Source: Acanthopleura granulata (Eukaryota > Mollusca > Polyplacophora > Chitonida > Chitonidae). From it: a stretch of DNA of 64,000 nucleotides. Location: positions 310,001 to 374,000 of the forward strand of contig JABBOT010000029.1 of assembly GCA_016165875.1 (NCBI GenBank), read 5' to 3'. The position numbers and the translations under genes are program-made. Positions 24,001 through 39,000 of the stretch are shown piece by piece; position 1 is the stretch's first letter, and the number at the start of each line of letters is the position of its first letter. The notes under the pieces are model-generated. The model did no database searches. It was not told where the DNA came from and was given only the letters and a program-made list of their open reading frames with translations.

Positions 24001-27000
24001 AGTTTTCTCCCACTATATTATTGGTTGTATAAGTGAAATAATCCTAAGTATGTCAGTATGGATAAAACTCCAATGAAATAAGTAAATGAATCATATTTAA
24101 ACAGTTTTGACATTCAAGTGGTTGCAAGAAAGTTTAAGCATTGGTAGGCCCATCAGTTCTATCACAAGAAAATAAACATGGTGCACAAACAATATAGAAG
24201 TTTTTCAATACAGGCGTATACGGGTATGTTATAAGCTGTTCATGCCTTAAAACGTCTCAGTTTACATCAAAAGCTGGTTTGGTCCATCCATCAACCTTCA
24301 TCACAGTTATTTCAGTGAAAAATTGTTAATCAAACACATTGCATTACATACATGAAAGCATTGGTTAATGTATAAATAAACTGCTTGGTCATCAGTGTAG
24401 ATGTAATCCTCTTACGAAAAACAGTTCATAATTCAGTGTGCAATTTTACAGAAATCAGGGCTAATGAATGAATGAATGAATGAATGAATGCTTATTGTTT
24501 AACGCCCTACTCAAGAATATTTCACTTATACAAAGGCGGTGTCTCCTTGGTGCAGGACGGATTTCCACCGTATCTTTTATCTTGTGCTGCCTCACCGAGA
24601 CGACTTGCCGAAGACATCCAACAAGCCCCCTCACCCAGCCACATTATACTGACACCGGGCCGACCAGTCCACCCTCTATCCTCCTATTGCTGAGTGCCCA
24701 GCGAGGAAGCAGGATGTACCATTTTTTAAAGTCTTTGGTATGACCCGACCCAGGTTTGAACCCAGATCTCCCCGTCTGAAAGCGGACACTCTACCAACTT
24801 CAGTGCTAATGCACGTATTTAACACTTGTATGTAGCTGCTCACATGGACAACACATATCATTAAATTACACTGTAATGTTCCATATGATACCATATATTG
24901 GAGATCTTGTCCAAATTACAAAAGTGGCAAGTGACAAAATGACAAAAGAATGAGCAGCAAAGAACATTCTACATAGTGGTGATCACAGACGACACAGCCT
25001 TTAAGGAATTTGCCAATTAAATAAACTTGTGAGTTTCATTATTCGATTTTGAAAATGTTGTTTTTGCAGCACTGATTGAGTCTAGAGGTTTGGCCCCTTT
25101 GTTCTCTCTGCTTCATCAGCTCGGGAACTGGCCAGTTCTGTCTGGTTCTGACTGGAACTCCACGGCCTTTGACCTCCATGAACAACTAGCCTTGATCTCT
25201 GTGTTAAATGATGAATCTATTCTTCTGCGCCTTGTTGTCTTTGCTGACCCCAAACATTCGGAAGTTAATATAATTCAGGTAGGCCTTGCTTTTTTGTTCA
25301 TTGTGACAATATTGTGAGTGTCTGTCCTATTTTTCAGCCTTAATTGATTCTCGCGGCTTGAACCCCGCTTTTACATTGTTGGAAGAGTTTGGAGGCTGGC
25401 CTGTGGTAAATGGTAGCGACTGGGACGAGACTGCATTTGACCTGGTCAATCTGTTGGCAAAACTACGTCTCTACAACAACAAGATTCTTATTGAGCAGTG
25501 GGTGGGGTCAGACGACAAACAGTCTGACACCAATATTATCCAGGTACGAATTTTCTGAGCCGCTTTCGATCCAATCTTTATTAATTGCTTGAAATTTCGC
25601 CAGCACTAAATAAACCGTAGACTGCACGTGTCCACCGTCTCTTCTAACACTTATTTCACATCGCATCGCATGACTGGCTGATATTTCTCCAACCCTAAAC
25701 TTTATTCCTGTTTTAATCTTTCATTATGCAACTTGCGCTGGTTTCATTGCTGAATGCTCAGCTGTAGCTTGGTGTTGACTCATTCAGATGCATTACTTAA
25801 AAAACTGTTTTGGATTGGCTGTAGTCATAGCTATGTTGATGTCCACTGGTTGATTACCCAGTACTGTGTTGTTTTCATGTGATACATGTGTGTCATGTTT
25901 TTCATGTTATTGTACTAATGAAGTAATAAAGCATATTGGACCTGCCTGCAACATACATTTACTTGTCTTTCACCTAGAACACATGTGGGCATCTTCTGCT
26001 CTGTAACAGTGAAAACCTTGTGAGCAGGCAGAAAGGGTCACAAGTTACATGTATGTGACAAAGGATGATGTTTTATGCAAATATTTGTGAAAGTTGACCA
26101 GGCTTATCCTGGAGTATTTCATGATCAAACACAAGAGAACACTGACCTTAGTATGTCACAAACATTATTCAGATGAAGTAGCATTTGGAGCAGACCACTG
26201 TTGGCCAACATATCTAACCTTCTAATGCTGGTATATTATAGATAGTGCAGTACTAGTTTCATGGTGTCCTGAAGGGGAAATAAGCAAATTTTCATGAAAA
26301 ACTATTGAAATGTTGGGAAGCTTTATTAAAGTGACGCTGTGACATTCCTTTATAAGTCCACATTCATGTTAGTGTTGAATCAGGGAGCAGAGGTTTATGT
26401 TGGAAATATTCATGGGCATGTGACAAGTGAACATAATATTATTAGGTATTATGATAGCACATGTAGGATTTCATTGTAGAGATGAGTTTCAGTGGTTGAA
26501 TACTGCCACGTGCCTTTATGTGCAGTCATCATTGTTTACACAGACCTAATAGGTTTCTGTAGAACGTATTATTGAATATGTGTTAATAAACATGTGGCCT
26601 TATTGGCAGTGAGTGGGAGAAAAGATGAAAGGTTATGAGAAGTCACTAGCTTTGGAGCATAGTTTATCAAAACATGAACAAGGATAATATTAAATCTGTA
26701 ATCCCTCCGGGCAGTTGGGCAATGAAGGAATGGCATAATGCCTCATAATCAAAACTCATCCCATTATATGATGAACACAAATCAGTGGGATACAGCATGT
26801 TGGCTCTGTAAAAAAATGTTGGTGTCAGAAGTTGGTGGTGCCAGGTTGGGTTTTTTGAGGGAAGTTGCACAGTTTCTAGAGTTGACTACTAGATTAGTAA
26901 GCAGCATGGCTGTGCTGGGTTGCACTGAGCGTCCCCCTGTGTATCCCAAGCATGCAGATGGTTGCATGTCATTAGCACATCAGTGTGTTTCATGATGCAC

Positions 27001-30000
27001 AATTTCATCAGCTTTCAAGGCATTTGCAATAATCTGCATACCATTTTTGTCAGTCTTTTTCTTCTTTTGCTGATTCTTCATCAGTGTACTCATAATCCAG
27101 GAAAATCTTCATGTACTGGTACACAAACTGTATTATATGCATATAGTATGCCTGGAACATACACAAGTCACATGTTTTATGTAGAACGTTTGATATGAAA
27201 ATTTTTTATTTCTCATTACAAAGTGTATCATGGATTTATGTCAGTGATTATATCTATGAGAAGTTCTGATAGTGTGGGTTTAAATAGTATGTAAGTGAAT
27301 AACTTGACGTTATTTTTAATTGAGAACTTTATTAATTTTCAGTTTATCATAAATATCAGTAACTAATGAGTATGTGATTCAGAAGAAAGTTTTTCAATAA
27401 TCTAACCTTTATTTTCATAACAAACATGCAAATCACTGGAGTAACTCATGCCTGATACATTTTTTTCGATGAAATACGCCATCATCTACATGCATAATGG
27501 CACACATTAAATTCCATATACATGTACATACACTGAAGAAACCCCTTACTCGGTTCTTTATTACAAGTTGTTGTATACCTCTTTGCTGTTAACAGATAGA
27601 TCAACCCGAGCTGGGCATGCCCAGTCGAGATTACTACCTCAAAGGTCGAGACGACCCTGTAGTTCAGACCTATGAAGATTTTGCCCGTCAAGTGGCCATA
27701 TTCCTGGGTGCAGACCATGAGACAGCAGACAGAGAGATGAAAGAAATGGTTGACTTGGAGGTGGCCTTGGCAAACGTAAGACAGGTTTTTTTACTGTAAG
27801 GAGTGTACCTGTTTTCTGGAGATGTGCTGTTCATACCATTGTGGTATAACCTGATTAATACATTGTAGCCTGTTACAGCTGGATTAAATAACATGGAGTC
27901 TTGTTTTCTTGGATGAAAGACCAAATGACACTAGGCTCAGGGTTCGTTCTTGGCCTGAAAATCCTTGAAAGTGCTTGAAAATAAATTTTTTTTCCAGGCA
28001 CTGGCAAACCTTGAAAATAAAAGATAGCTCATGGCTAAGGCACTGTTCATTCAAAAGATTATACAATTTTCTCTTGATTGCAAAACTTTGTTTGAATTTG
28101 TATGAATTTGTTGCTGAATTATCATTGTTTGAAGAGTGGAGTATTTTGCTGCCGATTGGGGATCTGAAGGTAAACATGCTTTTTAGCTTAGGAGAGATTG
28201 ACCAGTCAGAGAACTAGGCGATGTCAGCTGTTTATAAGCTGTGATGTTAATCTTCCATGCTGACTGTTAAGGTAACGTGTAACAACATAGAGTCGGGACA
28301 TTGTTGTAATGTTACATGTTATAAATTATTACAAGTGCATGTATGAACATTAATAGTTCCTTAAAAATAGGATTGCAAGTTGACATGCATTTCCCTCTAT
28401 ATAATATAGCTGTATGCCACAGATTATGATGTGTATGGAGTTTTGTATGGCGATTGGCATTAGGTATCTGGCAGTTTGAAAGGTGCGCTTCATAATTGAT
28501 ATTGTGTGAAATTATGTCTACATTACGACTGGCATTAAACCCTTAGCAATCACAATAAAAATAGACATACATTATCCTCTACCTAATTAGTATTTTGAAT
28601 TTACAATTTGACCATAGGGGGCGTTGTAAATCAATTATGACTCGAACTCGCAGTCCTTTTTAACTATCGCCAGATGAATTGCCTGCTGCAATTTGAATCT
28701 CCTGATGGCTCAGGGCAACAATACAACAAGCACTACACCTATCATATTCACATCAAAGATACATGACGTTGTCCTCTATCCGGTCAGTGTAATAATTCCG
28801 AGTTCCGTGGTAGAGGGCGCGAGAGATAGTCATATACTATCCAGTTTGAATCGCCTGCTGGCCCAAAACTCACCTATAAATCACACCAGACACTTCAAAG
28901 TCAAACTATGTATTTGTGTAATCCCTGTAGTCACAGCAGCAATACAACAAGCACTAGAGCCATCATACTCATATCAAATGTACATCACGTCATCTTCCAT
29001 CAGGTGAATATAATAATTCCAGTGTTCAGCGATAGAGGGAGCAATAGATAGTCATACACTGTTCAGTTTGAATCACCTGCTGACCCAAACCTCACCTACA
29101 AATCACACCATGTACTTGCATAGCCATGGTTTATCACGAGCCACAAAATGGCCACTTTCGGCCAGCCAGGGGGTGCTTTAACGAATTGCCGGATGGATAG
29201 CCAGCTACAACAAGCACTAGACCCATCATATTCACACCAAATATACATCACGTCATCCTCCATTAGGTGAATGTAATTATTCTAGAGTTCGATGATCCCA
29301 TACACCATCCAGTTTGAATCACCTGCTAGCCCAAAACTCACCTAGAAATCACACGAGAGACTTCAGAGTCAAATCATGTACTTGTGTAGCCACTGTCTGT
29401 CACCATCCACAAAATGGCGACTTTCGGCTGAGAGGGGGCACTTTTAAGCAGTCACGGGATGAATATCCTGCTGGAATTTTAATCGCAAGTGGTTCACAGC
29501 AACAATACAACAAGCACCAGGCCCATCATATTCACACCAAATATACATCATGTCATCCCCAATAATTCCAACTATTGACGGTAGGGGGACTGTCATGCAC
29601 TGTGAAGTTTTAGTCACCTGCTGGCCCAAAAGTAGCCTACAAATCTCACCAGAGACTCCAAAGTGAAACAAGCTACAGTTGACATGGGGTGCTTTCAGGC
29701 TATCACCAGATGAAAAGCCTGCTGGAATTTGACTTGCCTCATGGCTCACAGCAACAATACAACAAGCATTAGACCCATCACATTCAGACGTTCAAGGATA
29801 GGGGGCTGTGTCATACACTATGGAGTTTGAATCGTCTGCTGGCCCAACACTAGCCCACTAATCACACCCAGAAGAGACTTTAAAGTCAAACAATGTAATT
29901 GTGTAGCCATGATCTATCACCAGCCACAAAATTGATGCTTTCGGCCAACGGAGGGCAGTTTTAAGCAATCACCAGATGAATAGTCTGCTGGGATTTGAAT

Positions 30001-33000
30001 TGCTTGATGGCTCACATCAACAAAACAACAAGCGACAGACCCATCATATTCACACCAAAAATCATATCGTCCCCAATAATTCCCACGTTCAAGGATAGAA
30101 TTATTACATGTACATTCACGAGGTGAAGGATGATGTGATGTATATTTGATGTGAATATAGTACTTGTTGTGTTGTTGCTTTGAGCAATGTAAAAGCAATG
30201 AGCAAGTGTGATGTGAAGTTGTGGAACAGGCTAAGAGTTCCATAGTTCGTTGTTGACAAAAAATAGAAATCACCATCACCATAGCCTATCTGAGCGATAG
30301 GGCATATATTTTTGCCTTATATCTAAACTGACCGTGCGAAGTCTACACAGCCGCTTCACACATGAGAGTGCATGTATACACACTGCTGGCTATTTGACAT
30401 ATGCCGACTATTCAGACTTCCCACACATCGCGACACAGGCCTTCGAGTTATTATAATGAGAACCTGCTTCAACTTCTGTGATTTGATTCCCCCAAAGCCC
30501 CCTATTCTGCTTCGCCAAATTTCACTGAAGTATTTCGGGCATAAGAGCCACTTATGTGATTGGAATGGTCCATTAAATATTGTACGTCATATATGCTGTA
30601 ATCATTGTCAAGGGTTCATCCACAGATATGCTTGTATGCTACCTTGTAATGGTTTTAAAATTTTGGGAAACTTAATTTAGTTTGGATGTTTTTTGCTTCA
30701 GATCACTATTCCCCAAGATCAGCGTCGTGACAGTGAGGCTTTGTACAACAAAATGACCGTTGGAGAGTTAGCAGACAACATCACTGGGGTGCATACCTTT
30801 TCAGTTTACAGATGTGTTAATGGTGTATAGTTTTTAGTTAACGTGTTTATGGCACAATGTAGGGCCAAGTGGTGAATGTCTGATCATAAAGTAAAGTATC
30901 CACGTCGAAAGAGGTCAGTCCACGATTTATTAAACATAGCTGTTAAATGATGAGTAAAAATGTTCAGTGTTTCAGCTAGAAGTATAAAAATGAAAGAAAC
31001 TTGAGCAGAGTAAGTTTTCATTTTTGAAGCATATTTACTGTCCATTAGTGGCAGTTAATGCATATTTTCTGTCATCATGTGTGATTTTTCAAAGTAACAG
31101 GACCTCCTCTACTGGTCTCACCCTATCGTAGGTGATTTGACATTCTACTTCCCTCAGGCTCAGCTCATTAACTGTATGTCTGCTTAGCGAGAGCTGTTAA
31201 GTATCGCCATTATGAAGGAAGGCAAGGTATTGTGAGTGTGGGGGAATGTGACATCATTGTTTGTGTCACAGTAAGCTTTCTTGATAAGATGAGCTGTCTA
31301 ATCAAGTTAGACTGGAGTTTAAACTGCTGCGCTTTTCTGCCAGCTCCTTGCCCTTGCTACACCTTAACATGAAGACTGAAACCTTATTTGTAGATCTTCA
31401 TATATAAATTTATGAACGACAGTTGCATAAGAATACCAAAATAATGTGTACGTCTGAGAGTGTTGACTACAGTACAGCTGGATCCTAGCCGAATATGCTA
31501 CACCCATCTTGACTGTATGGTCTGCGCATGGTGGGTTTTCTGTACATCATGGCTGTATGATCCGATCAGGATGGATGTATCATGGCTTCATCATGGTAGA
31601 TGATCGAGGTATGATTTTATAACATTGAAAACAAGTAGATATGTGTACTGTAACTATGTCTGTAACGTATACCATGTAGTTCCACAGCAATGTATGTATT
31701 TTTCAGCTCGACTAATGAAATGTGTAGTAGTATTAAAATTCATGTCTTCAGGCCAAAGTAATTTTACACTAAAAAGACATTCAGTTTCATCCTATGCCTA
31801 TATACCTTGTACAAAGTCAGTGTAGAAAGCCTACAGCAGTGTAACTATTTACCTGTATGCGTATTGACACCACAGCTTCATTCACCTGTATATTCTCAAC
31901 ACACTGTAATATGTGCTGGGTGCATGCATGCATCAGGAGACTACAAACACCAATACCATAGGTTAGAAATATGTGTGAAATTCCTGAGGAGGAAAAAATA
32001 CTTCTCATTACATGAAGACACGATGGATTTGTTGTAAATAGGTTCCTAGCAAACAAAACATAAAAAACTACTAAATACTGATCAGGATGGCATGATCATA
32101 GGCCCATCATGGCCAGAAGATCGTGTCATGATGGCAGGAGGGAGTGGACCACTGTCCACGTATGATGGCCAGACCATGGCGGTCTGGTTCGGTCACAATT
32201 ACTCAACGATATTCGAATAGGATCCAGCTGTGCTGTAGATGTACTCAGATATGAGCTGTTTGGTTTTTAACCCCATATCTAGTATATGAATTAATCAGTG
32301 AAGTAGTATGTACAAGTCACATATTCAGTCAGTTAGTAAGCCATTAAATCTTATTGTGTTGACAGTTTGACTGGAGGCTGTACCTAAACCTCCTCTTCAA
32401 TGAGGCCAACATGACAATTAACAATAGCGAGGAAGTTGTTGTGTATGCTCCACAGTACCTGACAGGCCTTATGGACATCCTACAGGAGACAGACAACAGG
32501 TAAAGGTTTTAACACCATTCTCCAGGTAAAATCCAACAGGTAAGGGCCTTATCACTATCCTCCAGGTAACAGACAACAGGAAAGGGTCTTATGATCATCC
32601 TCCAGGTAACAGACAATAGTTAAGGGCCTTATCATCATTCTGCAGGTAACAGACAACAGGTAAGGGTCTTATCATCATCCTCCAGGTAACAGACAACAGG
32701 ATTTCTTCACCATCCTCCAGGTAACAGACAAGAGGGAAGGGTCTTATCACCATCCTCCAGGTAACAGATGAGTAAGGCTTTTAACACCATCCTCCAGGTA
32801 ACAGACAACAGGTAGGGGTCTTATCACCATCCTCCAGGTAACAAACAACAGGTAACTGCCTTATCACCATTCTCCAGGTAACAGACAACAGGTCTGGGTG
32901 TCATCATACTCCAGCTAACATACAATAATTAAACATCTTATGATCATCCTCCAGATAACAGACACCTTCCTCCAGGTAACAGACAACTGGTAAGGGTTTT

Positions 33001-36000
33001 TTCACCACCCTCCAGGTCACAGAGAACAAGTAAGAGTCATATCACCATCCTCCAGGTAATGAACAACAGGTAAGGGTCTTATCATCATCTTCTAGGCAAC
33101 AGACGAGTAAGGGCCTTACCATCATCCTCCAGGTAACAGACAACAAGTAAGGGTCTTATCACCATCCTTCAGGTAACAAACAACAGGTAAGGGTCCTATC
33201 GCCATCCTTCAGGTAACAGACAACATATAAGGGTCTTATGATCATCCTCCAGGTAACAGACAACAAGTAAGGGTCTCATCACCATCCTCCAGGTAATGAA
33301 CAACAGGTAAGGGTCTTATCATCATCTTCTAGGCAACAGACGAGTAAGGGCCTTACCATCATCCTCCAGGTAACAGACAACAAGTAAGGGTCTTATCACC
33401 ATCCTCCAGGTAACAAACAACAGGTAAGGGTCCTATCACCATCCTCCAGGTAACAGACAACATATAAGGGTCTTATGATCATCCTCCAGGTAACAGACAA
33501 CAAGTAAGGGTCTCATCACCACCCCCCAGGTAACAGACAAGTAAGGGCCTTTCCACCATCCTCCATACAACAGACAACAGGTAAGGACCTTATGATCATT
33601 CACCAGGTGACATGGAATTGGTAAGGGCGTTACCACCATCCTCCACTTAACAGACAACAGGTAAGGGTCTTATCATCATCCTCAAGGTAACAGACAAGAG
33701 GTATGGGTCTTATCACCATCTTCCAGGTAACAGACGAGGTAAGGGTCTTATCACCATCCTCCAGGTAACAGACAAGAGGTAAGGGTCGTATCACCATCCT
33801 CCAGGTAACAGACGAGGTAAGGGTCTTATCATCATCCTCCAGGTAACAGACAACAGGTAAGGGTTGTATCACCATCCTCCAGGTAACAGACAACAGGTGA
33901 GGACCTTCTATACATGCTCTTTAGTTTTCAAGGCCATGAAGATATTGACCTGTGTGTAGGTTAACTATAAAGATGTCTGAAGACATTTGGCTTATTTTAA
34001 ACCTAGTTTTTTTGATTTTCTCATTTCAGAGATGGCCCATGCACATAATGTTAGTACCTGAACATATCTGATAGGTATGATTTCCTACAGTGAAATATTG
34101 TGACTAGCGAAAATACTGGTTTGATTAAGACTGGAGCCAGTATTTTTGCCAGTCTCGATATATCAGTGTAGGAAATCATATCTGTTTGATGTATTCCCTG
34201 ATGATGCTTTCAAATTGAATATATCTGACATGAATGCAAAAAAATAAATAAATAAATAAATGAAAAATACAGGTGAAAAATGGCATCTTCCTTCAGAACC
34301 CTGGCGAATTACCTGATCTGGAGGATCATGATGAACCGAGTCAACAACTTACCAGAGAAATACCGAAGTGTGAAAAAGGAATACAACAAGGTAAGTCAAT
34401 GCAGTCAGTTGAAATTTTTGGATGGTAGTGATGGTTTTTGTACATATTGCATGTCCATGAAGACATACAAATAAAATGTGAACATATCTAGATATGTATA
34501 TTGATTTTCTACCAGTTCTGGTATGAGTCTGGCATAGAACACTGATCAGTCGCTGAGACACATGCAGTGTGGGTTCAATCCTGGCCTAGTGCTGGGACTT
34601 GCTTCCTCCCATTTTTTGTTTGTTGGGCCTTGGTCACAATAAGCACAGTCCAAAGGGTGTAGAAGGTCACGTGTCGTTCAGATTGTCCCTAATATCGTGT
34701 GTACATATGTGCGAAAATGTAATACTTGCAATGTTTTTCAATATAAATATCACTTCATACTACTCTGATCATTACATAAAAATTACAGAGAAAAGTACGT
34801 TTCCGAGTATTATACTGTCATACCCAAGAGAAGACATTTTTCTGAATTTTTGACAAGAAATGATGTACAACAGCTATGAAACCTAACAGTGTTTAGTGAA
34901 AAAAGTTGTAGATTTACAAGGCCTTAATAAGTCTGACTTGTGAAATGTATTAAACTGTCTCATTATGTCACATGTATATTGATGTCTACTCTGCGTTGTC
35001 ATGACACGAAATCTTTTATGCTTCTTTGTTCATGAGCCATGTTCTCAATGCAATGCTAAACCCAAGAAAGTAAATAAGTGTGTCACAGGTGGGAAAGTTC
35101 TCAGTAACTTCATTGCTAGTTATAGAGGTATTTGGTTTATCCTTTACTCGATCCAGTTTCATCCACTCATGAAAACTGACTGAAATTTATGTCAAAAAAA
35201 TTCATCAGTAATTGTATGAAATATCTATGTATGCTTGGGTTTTATGTCGTACTCAAGAATTTTTCAGTCATATGATGACCAGGAGTCCTTGGAATGTAGA
35301 TATGCTGTGTCTCCTTGTGGCAGAGTCCATGCCGCCAAAGTTCTGCCGCCACTGGAGCATCATGCCGAAGACACCAGACATGACACACCACCCAGTCACA
35401 TTATACTGACACCAGGACGACCAGTCCTGTTTCCTTGATCTTACCTCTCAGTGCTGAGCACCAAGCGATGTGGCAACAAGTACCATTTATAAAGTCTTTG
35501 ATATGACCCAACTGATGATTGACCATGGATCTCCTGCATCAGACTCTCTAATCACTAGGCCACCAAAGCAGCTTGCATTAAATAAGAAATGATAGCACTG
35601 ATTAAATAAATCAGTATTTTGTGTTGTAGGTGATATTTGGTTCAAAAGCAGAACGAGCTCGATGGAGGGACTGTGTGACATTTGTCAATGACAACATGGG
35701 CAATGCTGTGGGCAGGCTATTTATTGAGGAACACTTTGATGAAGGGGCTAAACATAGTGTAAGTTACATGTTATACAGGTGTGCTAGTTTGTTTTCTGAG
35801 GGGTATAATGTAAGAGAAAGCAGTTGCTGACAGTACATTAGCATTCTGTTCTGGGTGGGAAATAACTGTAAACCAAATGAGTTGTGCATGCACCTGTAGT
35901 GTTTGGGGTCTATTGTACTGCGTGTACATTTCTCTAGCACAGGTTAGGTGTACCAGAGAATGGTGGGAACTCTCTTCATGAGACTCAGTAAACGTAAACC

Positions 36001-39000
36001 ACCACTTTGATGTGTTATTTTTGCTATTACCTGAGTGTGCTCATGTTTAACCTGGATGTGAAAAACATCTTGAAGTGAAGTAAGATGAAATCCAATATTA
36101 AGTGACTCTAAGATATATAACTGTTTATTTCAATATGTGACCCATCTAATAATATTTTTGACATGTTTCAGGCATTGGATATGATAGCCCACATTCGGCA
36201 CTCATTTTATGAACTGTTAGAGGAAGTGACATGGATGAATGATGAAACTAGACGTGTTGCCAAAGACAAGGTAGGTAACAACCTTACAAACTGCTGAGAA
36301 TGATGAACTTAGACATGTTTCCAAAGACAAGGTAGGTAACAACCTTATAAACTGCTGAGAATGATGAAATTAGACATGTTGCTAAAGACAAGGTAGGTAA
36401 CAACCTTACAAACTGCTGAGAATGATGAACTTAGACCTGTTGCCAAAAACAAGGTAGGTAACAACGTTACAAACTGTTCTGAACTAGATGTGTTGTGAAA
36501 GACTTGTTACATGTAGATAACGAAAATGTATATTATTATACATTAAAATAAGCCAAAAATATGTACAAATGTATTATATTTTTTATCGCAGGTATTCTTG
36601 TTGCTTCAGTGTGTTTGTTTTTGTTGTAGGCTGAAGCTATATCTGAGAAAATTGGCTTTCCAGAGTACATCAAGAACAACACAGCATTGGATTATGACTT
36701 TGGGGATGTAGGAAATTTAAACTTCATATACGAGTAGACTGTGAGACTACAGGAGATCAGAGAGTGAATGAGAATTAAATGGTTCTTGAAAGAGTTCAGA
36801 AGAAGGCACATTGTTATAACTGAATTATGTTCACTGCATTCAGATATCTTCATTGTGAGATGGACCTTAGGAACCATATTAAAAAGGCATTTAAAAACTT
36901 CACATGCACTTTTCTCCAGCTTTAAATTGAGAATTAAATGTTAGATTCAATTTTTCATGTGCAGGTACAGGTCACAAGAATTTTATATCCCTGAAAACAA
37001 GCTTTCTGTAGTTACCAGTCATGTTTGTTGCCTGAAACCCTCCTGGAGTTTCCAGGGAGGGAGTATAATAAAAGGTGAGAGTGAGTCTCTCTTTTCATTT
37101 ACATTGGATCCATAAATAATTAAGGTGAATGATTTTCTCCTTTGATTTCAGTTGGAATTTGACCCAAATAAATACTTTGAAAATATCCTAGCGAACATCA
37201 AAAGCATGGCTCTTAATAACCTGAAGAAACTACGAGAACCAGTTGACAGAACCAGGTAATTTACCATGGCAACCACCCACATGGTTAAAGTGAAAAAAAA
37301 AGGCCATATACCATTAATTTAAAGTAAAAGACAGCTCCTGACTGAGGCATTGGTTATTAAAAAGATTATAATATTCTCATTTGAATGCAAAAACCTGTTT
37401 GAATTTGTCTGAATTCATTATTAAATTATCTCTATTTGAAGTGTGGAGTATTTTGCAGCCGAACGGGAATCTGAAGATGCCCATGCTTTCAAAGTGAAAG
37501 ACATTGCATGCTATAAGTTAAGTTTGCCAAAAAGTGTGGACAACATCATGTTTATTTCGGTAAAAGATTTTTTCCAACAGTCAGAGAGCCAGGAGTCATC
37601 AGCTGCTGTGACGTAAATCTTCTGAGTTGATTGTGAAAGTAACATGTATTAATAACGTAGGGATAGGACACTGTTTAAATATTATATATTTTAATTATAA
37701 CGCTTACATGTGTGAACAATACTGCAATGTATATCCAGACCATTGTGCTCTGGCAGGAGTAAGTTTCTCGATCATTTAATGTTTTAAATTTACATATATA
37801 ATTTAGTTTCAATCACAACCTTAGCAGCTTACTGCAGTCTCAGGTGACAAGACTGTTCTGTGCATAGAAGAATTACATCACAGGTCACACAGTATGGCTG
37901 CTTTTCATGCTAGTCGATAGAGCAGGGTCAGATTTCCAGTAGCTGTTAAAAAAAAGTACTTAAACGAAATTAACGTAATATTAACCAACCTTGGCAAACT
38001 TAACTTATAACATGTACCATCGTTCACTTTAACAAATAGCTGCTCTGTGAAAAGCTTTACTCCTGATCGTCAAACTGGTCTAACTCATCAGGAACTTAAA
38101 TACATGTATTTTGTGTTGATTCATGCAATGTCAAGACTCAGATCACATCATGAATTTTTAAAGAATCACTTGTTTGTAAATGCCTCACTTACGAGGCAAC
38201 TGAAGACAAATGGATATGATGGAGAAAAAACTTCAGAGTACATTCCCTCAGGACTGTTGATCAGGCCTTGACCATCAGTGTTATCGCAGGCTCAGTTCAC
38301 ATCAAGCTCCTGCTCAGGTCATGGTATACTGTGTTAAGTCAGGAGGTTCATCAGCTGCATGTACAGGCTAAGCAAAACTGAGGGCAAACAAGTACAGAAC
38401 TGAGTAAATGATTTAGCTGCCAGTTTGTTCAAAGTGACATGTCCTAATGTGTGGAAGTCCTAATTAAAAACTCATATATACTGGAATGAAATAATTCTTC
38501 AAGCTTTTGGTAAAATGCTAGTCTTATCAGACAAGGGACTATGTTATTTCACTCAAATGTGTGTACACAAATATTTATATATATTTTTCAGATGGTCAAC
38601 AACCCCTGCTGTGGTAAATGCGTTCTATAGCTCACCTAAAAACCAGATCAGTAAGTATATCTGTTTTATATCCCATTGTGCTGGAGAAACTACATGTAGC
38701 ACAGTCAGTCTCTGTGGCATATATATGATAAAGGCACAAGGCTCTGAGAGTGTGTAGAATCACACCTGTCATGGATGTTCAACCTGTAGGCCTCTAGTGG
38801 AGCCATTTGTAGATGCATGTACATGCAGCTGAGCAGAAATGAACATACAGTCTGTATATAGTATGGTTTTGTGCTTAATGAGTCTAACAGAGCTGTCTCC
38901 GCATAATAATATAACAGTAGAACAATAGTAACTATTAGTACATACCTATAAGTAACCTTGTAGCAGCTACGCTAACATTTCAGAAGAGTTGTAAATTTCA

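Noticed and set aside
25590..25625. Possible third copy of exon 4 (CGCCAGCACTAAAT after an AG)
   Set aside because: Only the acceptor-like first bases resemble exon 4; the following sequence has a stop after a few codons and no similarity.
33436..33893. Minus-strand frames with repeated VTWRMV/CYLEDD peptides
   Set aside because: They are reverse-strand readings of the 40-bp donor-derived minisatellite; no domain and no start or splice context.
38047..38271. 74-codon open frame in intron 12
   Set aside because: No domain, no flanking splice sites in phase with exons 12 and 13, and the exon 12-13 junction is perfect without it.
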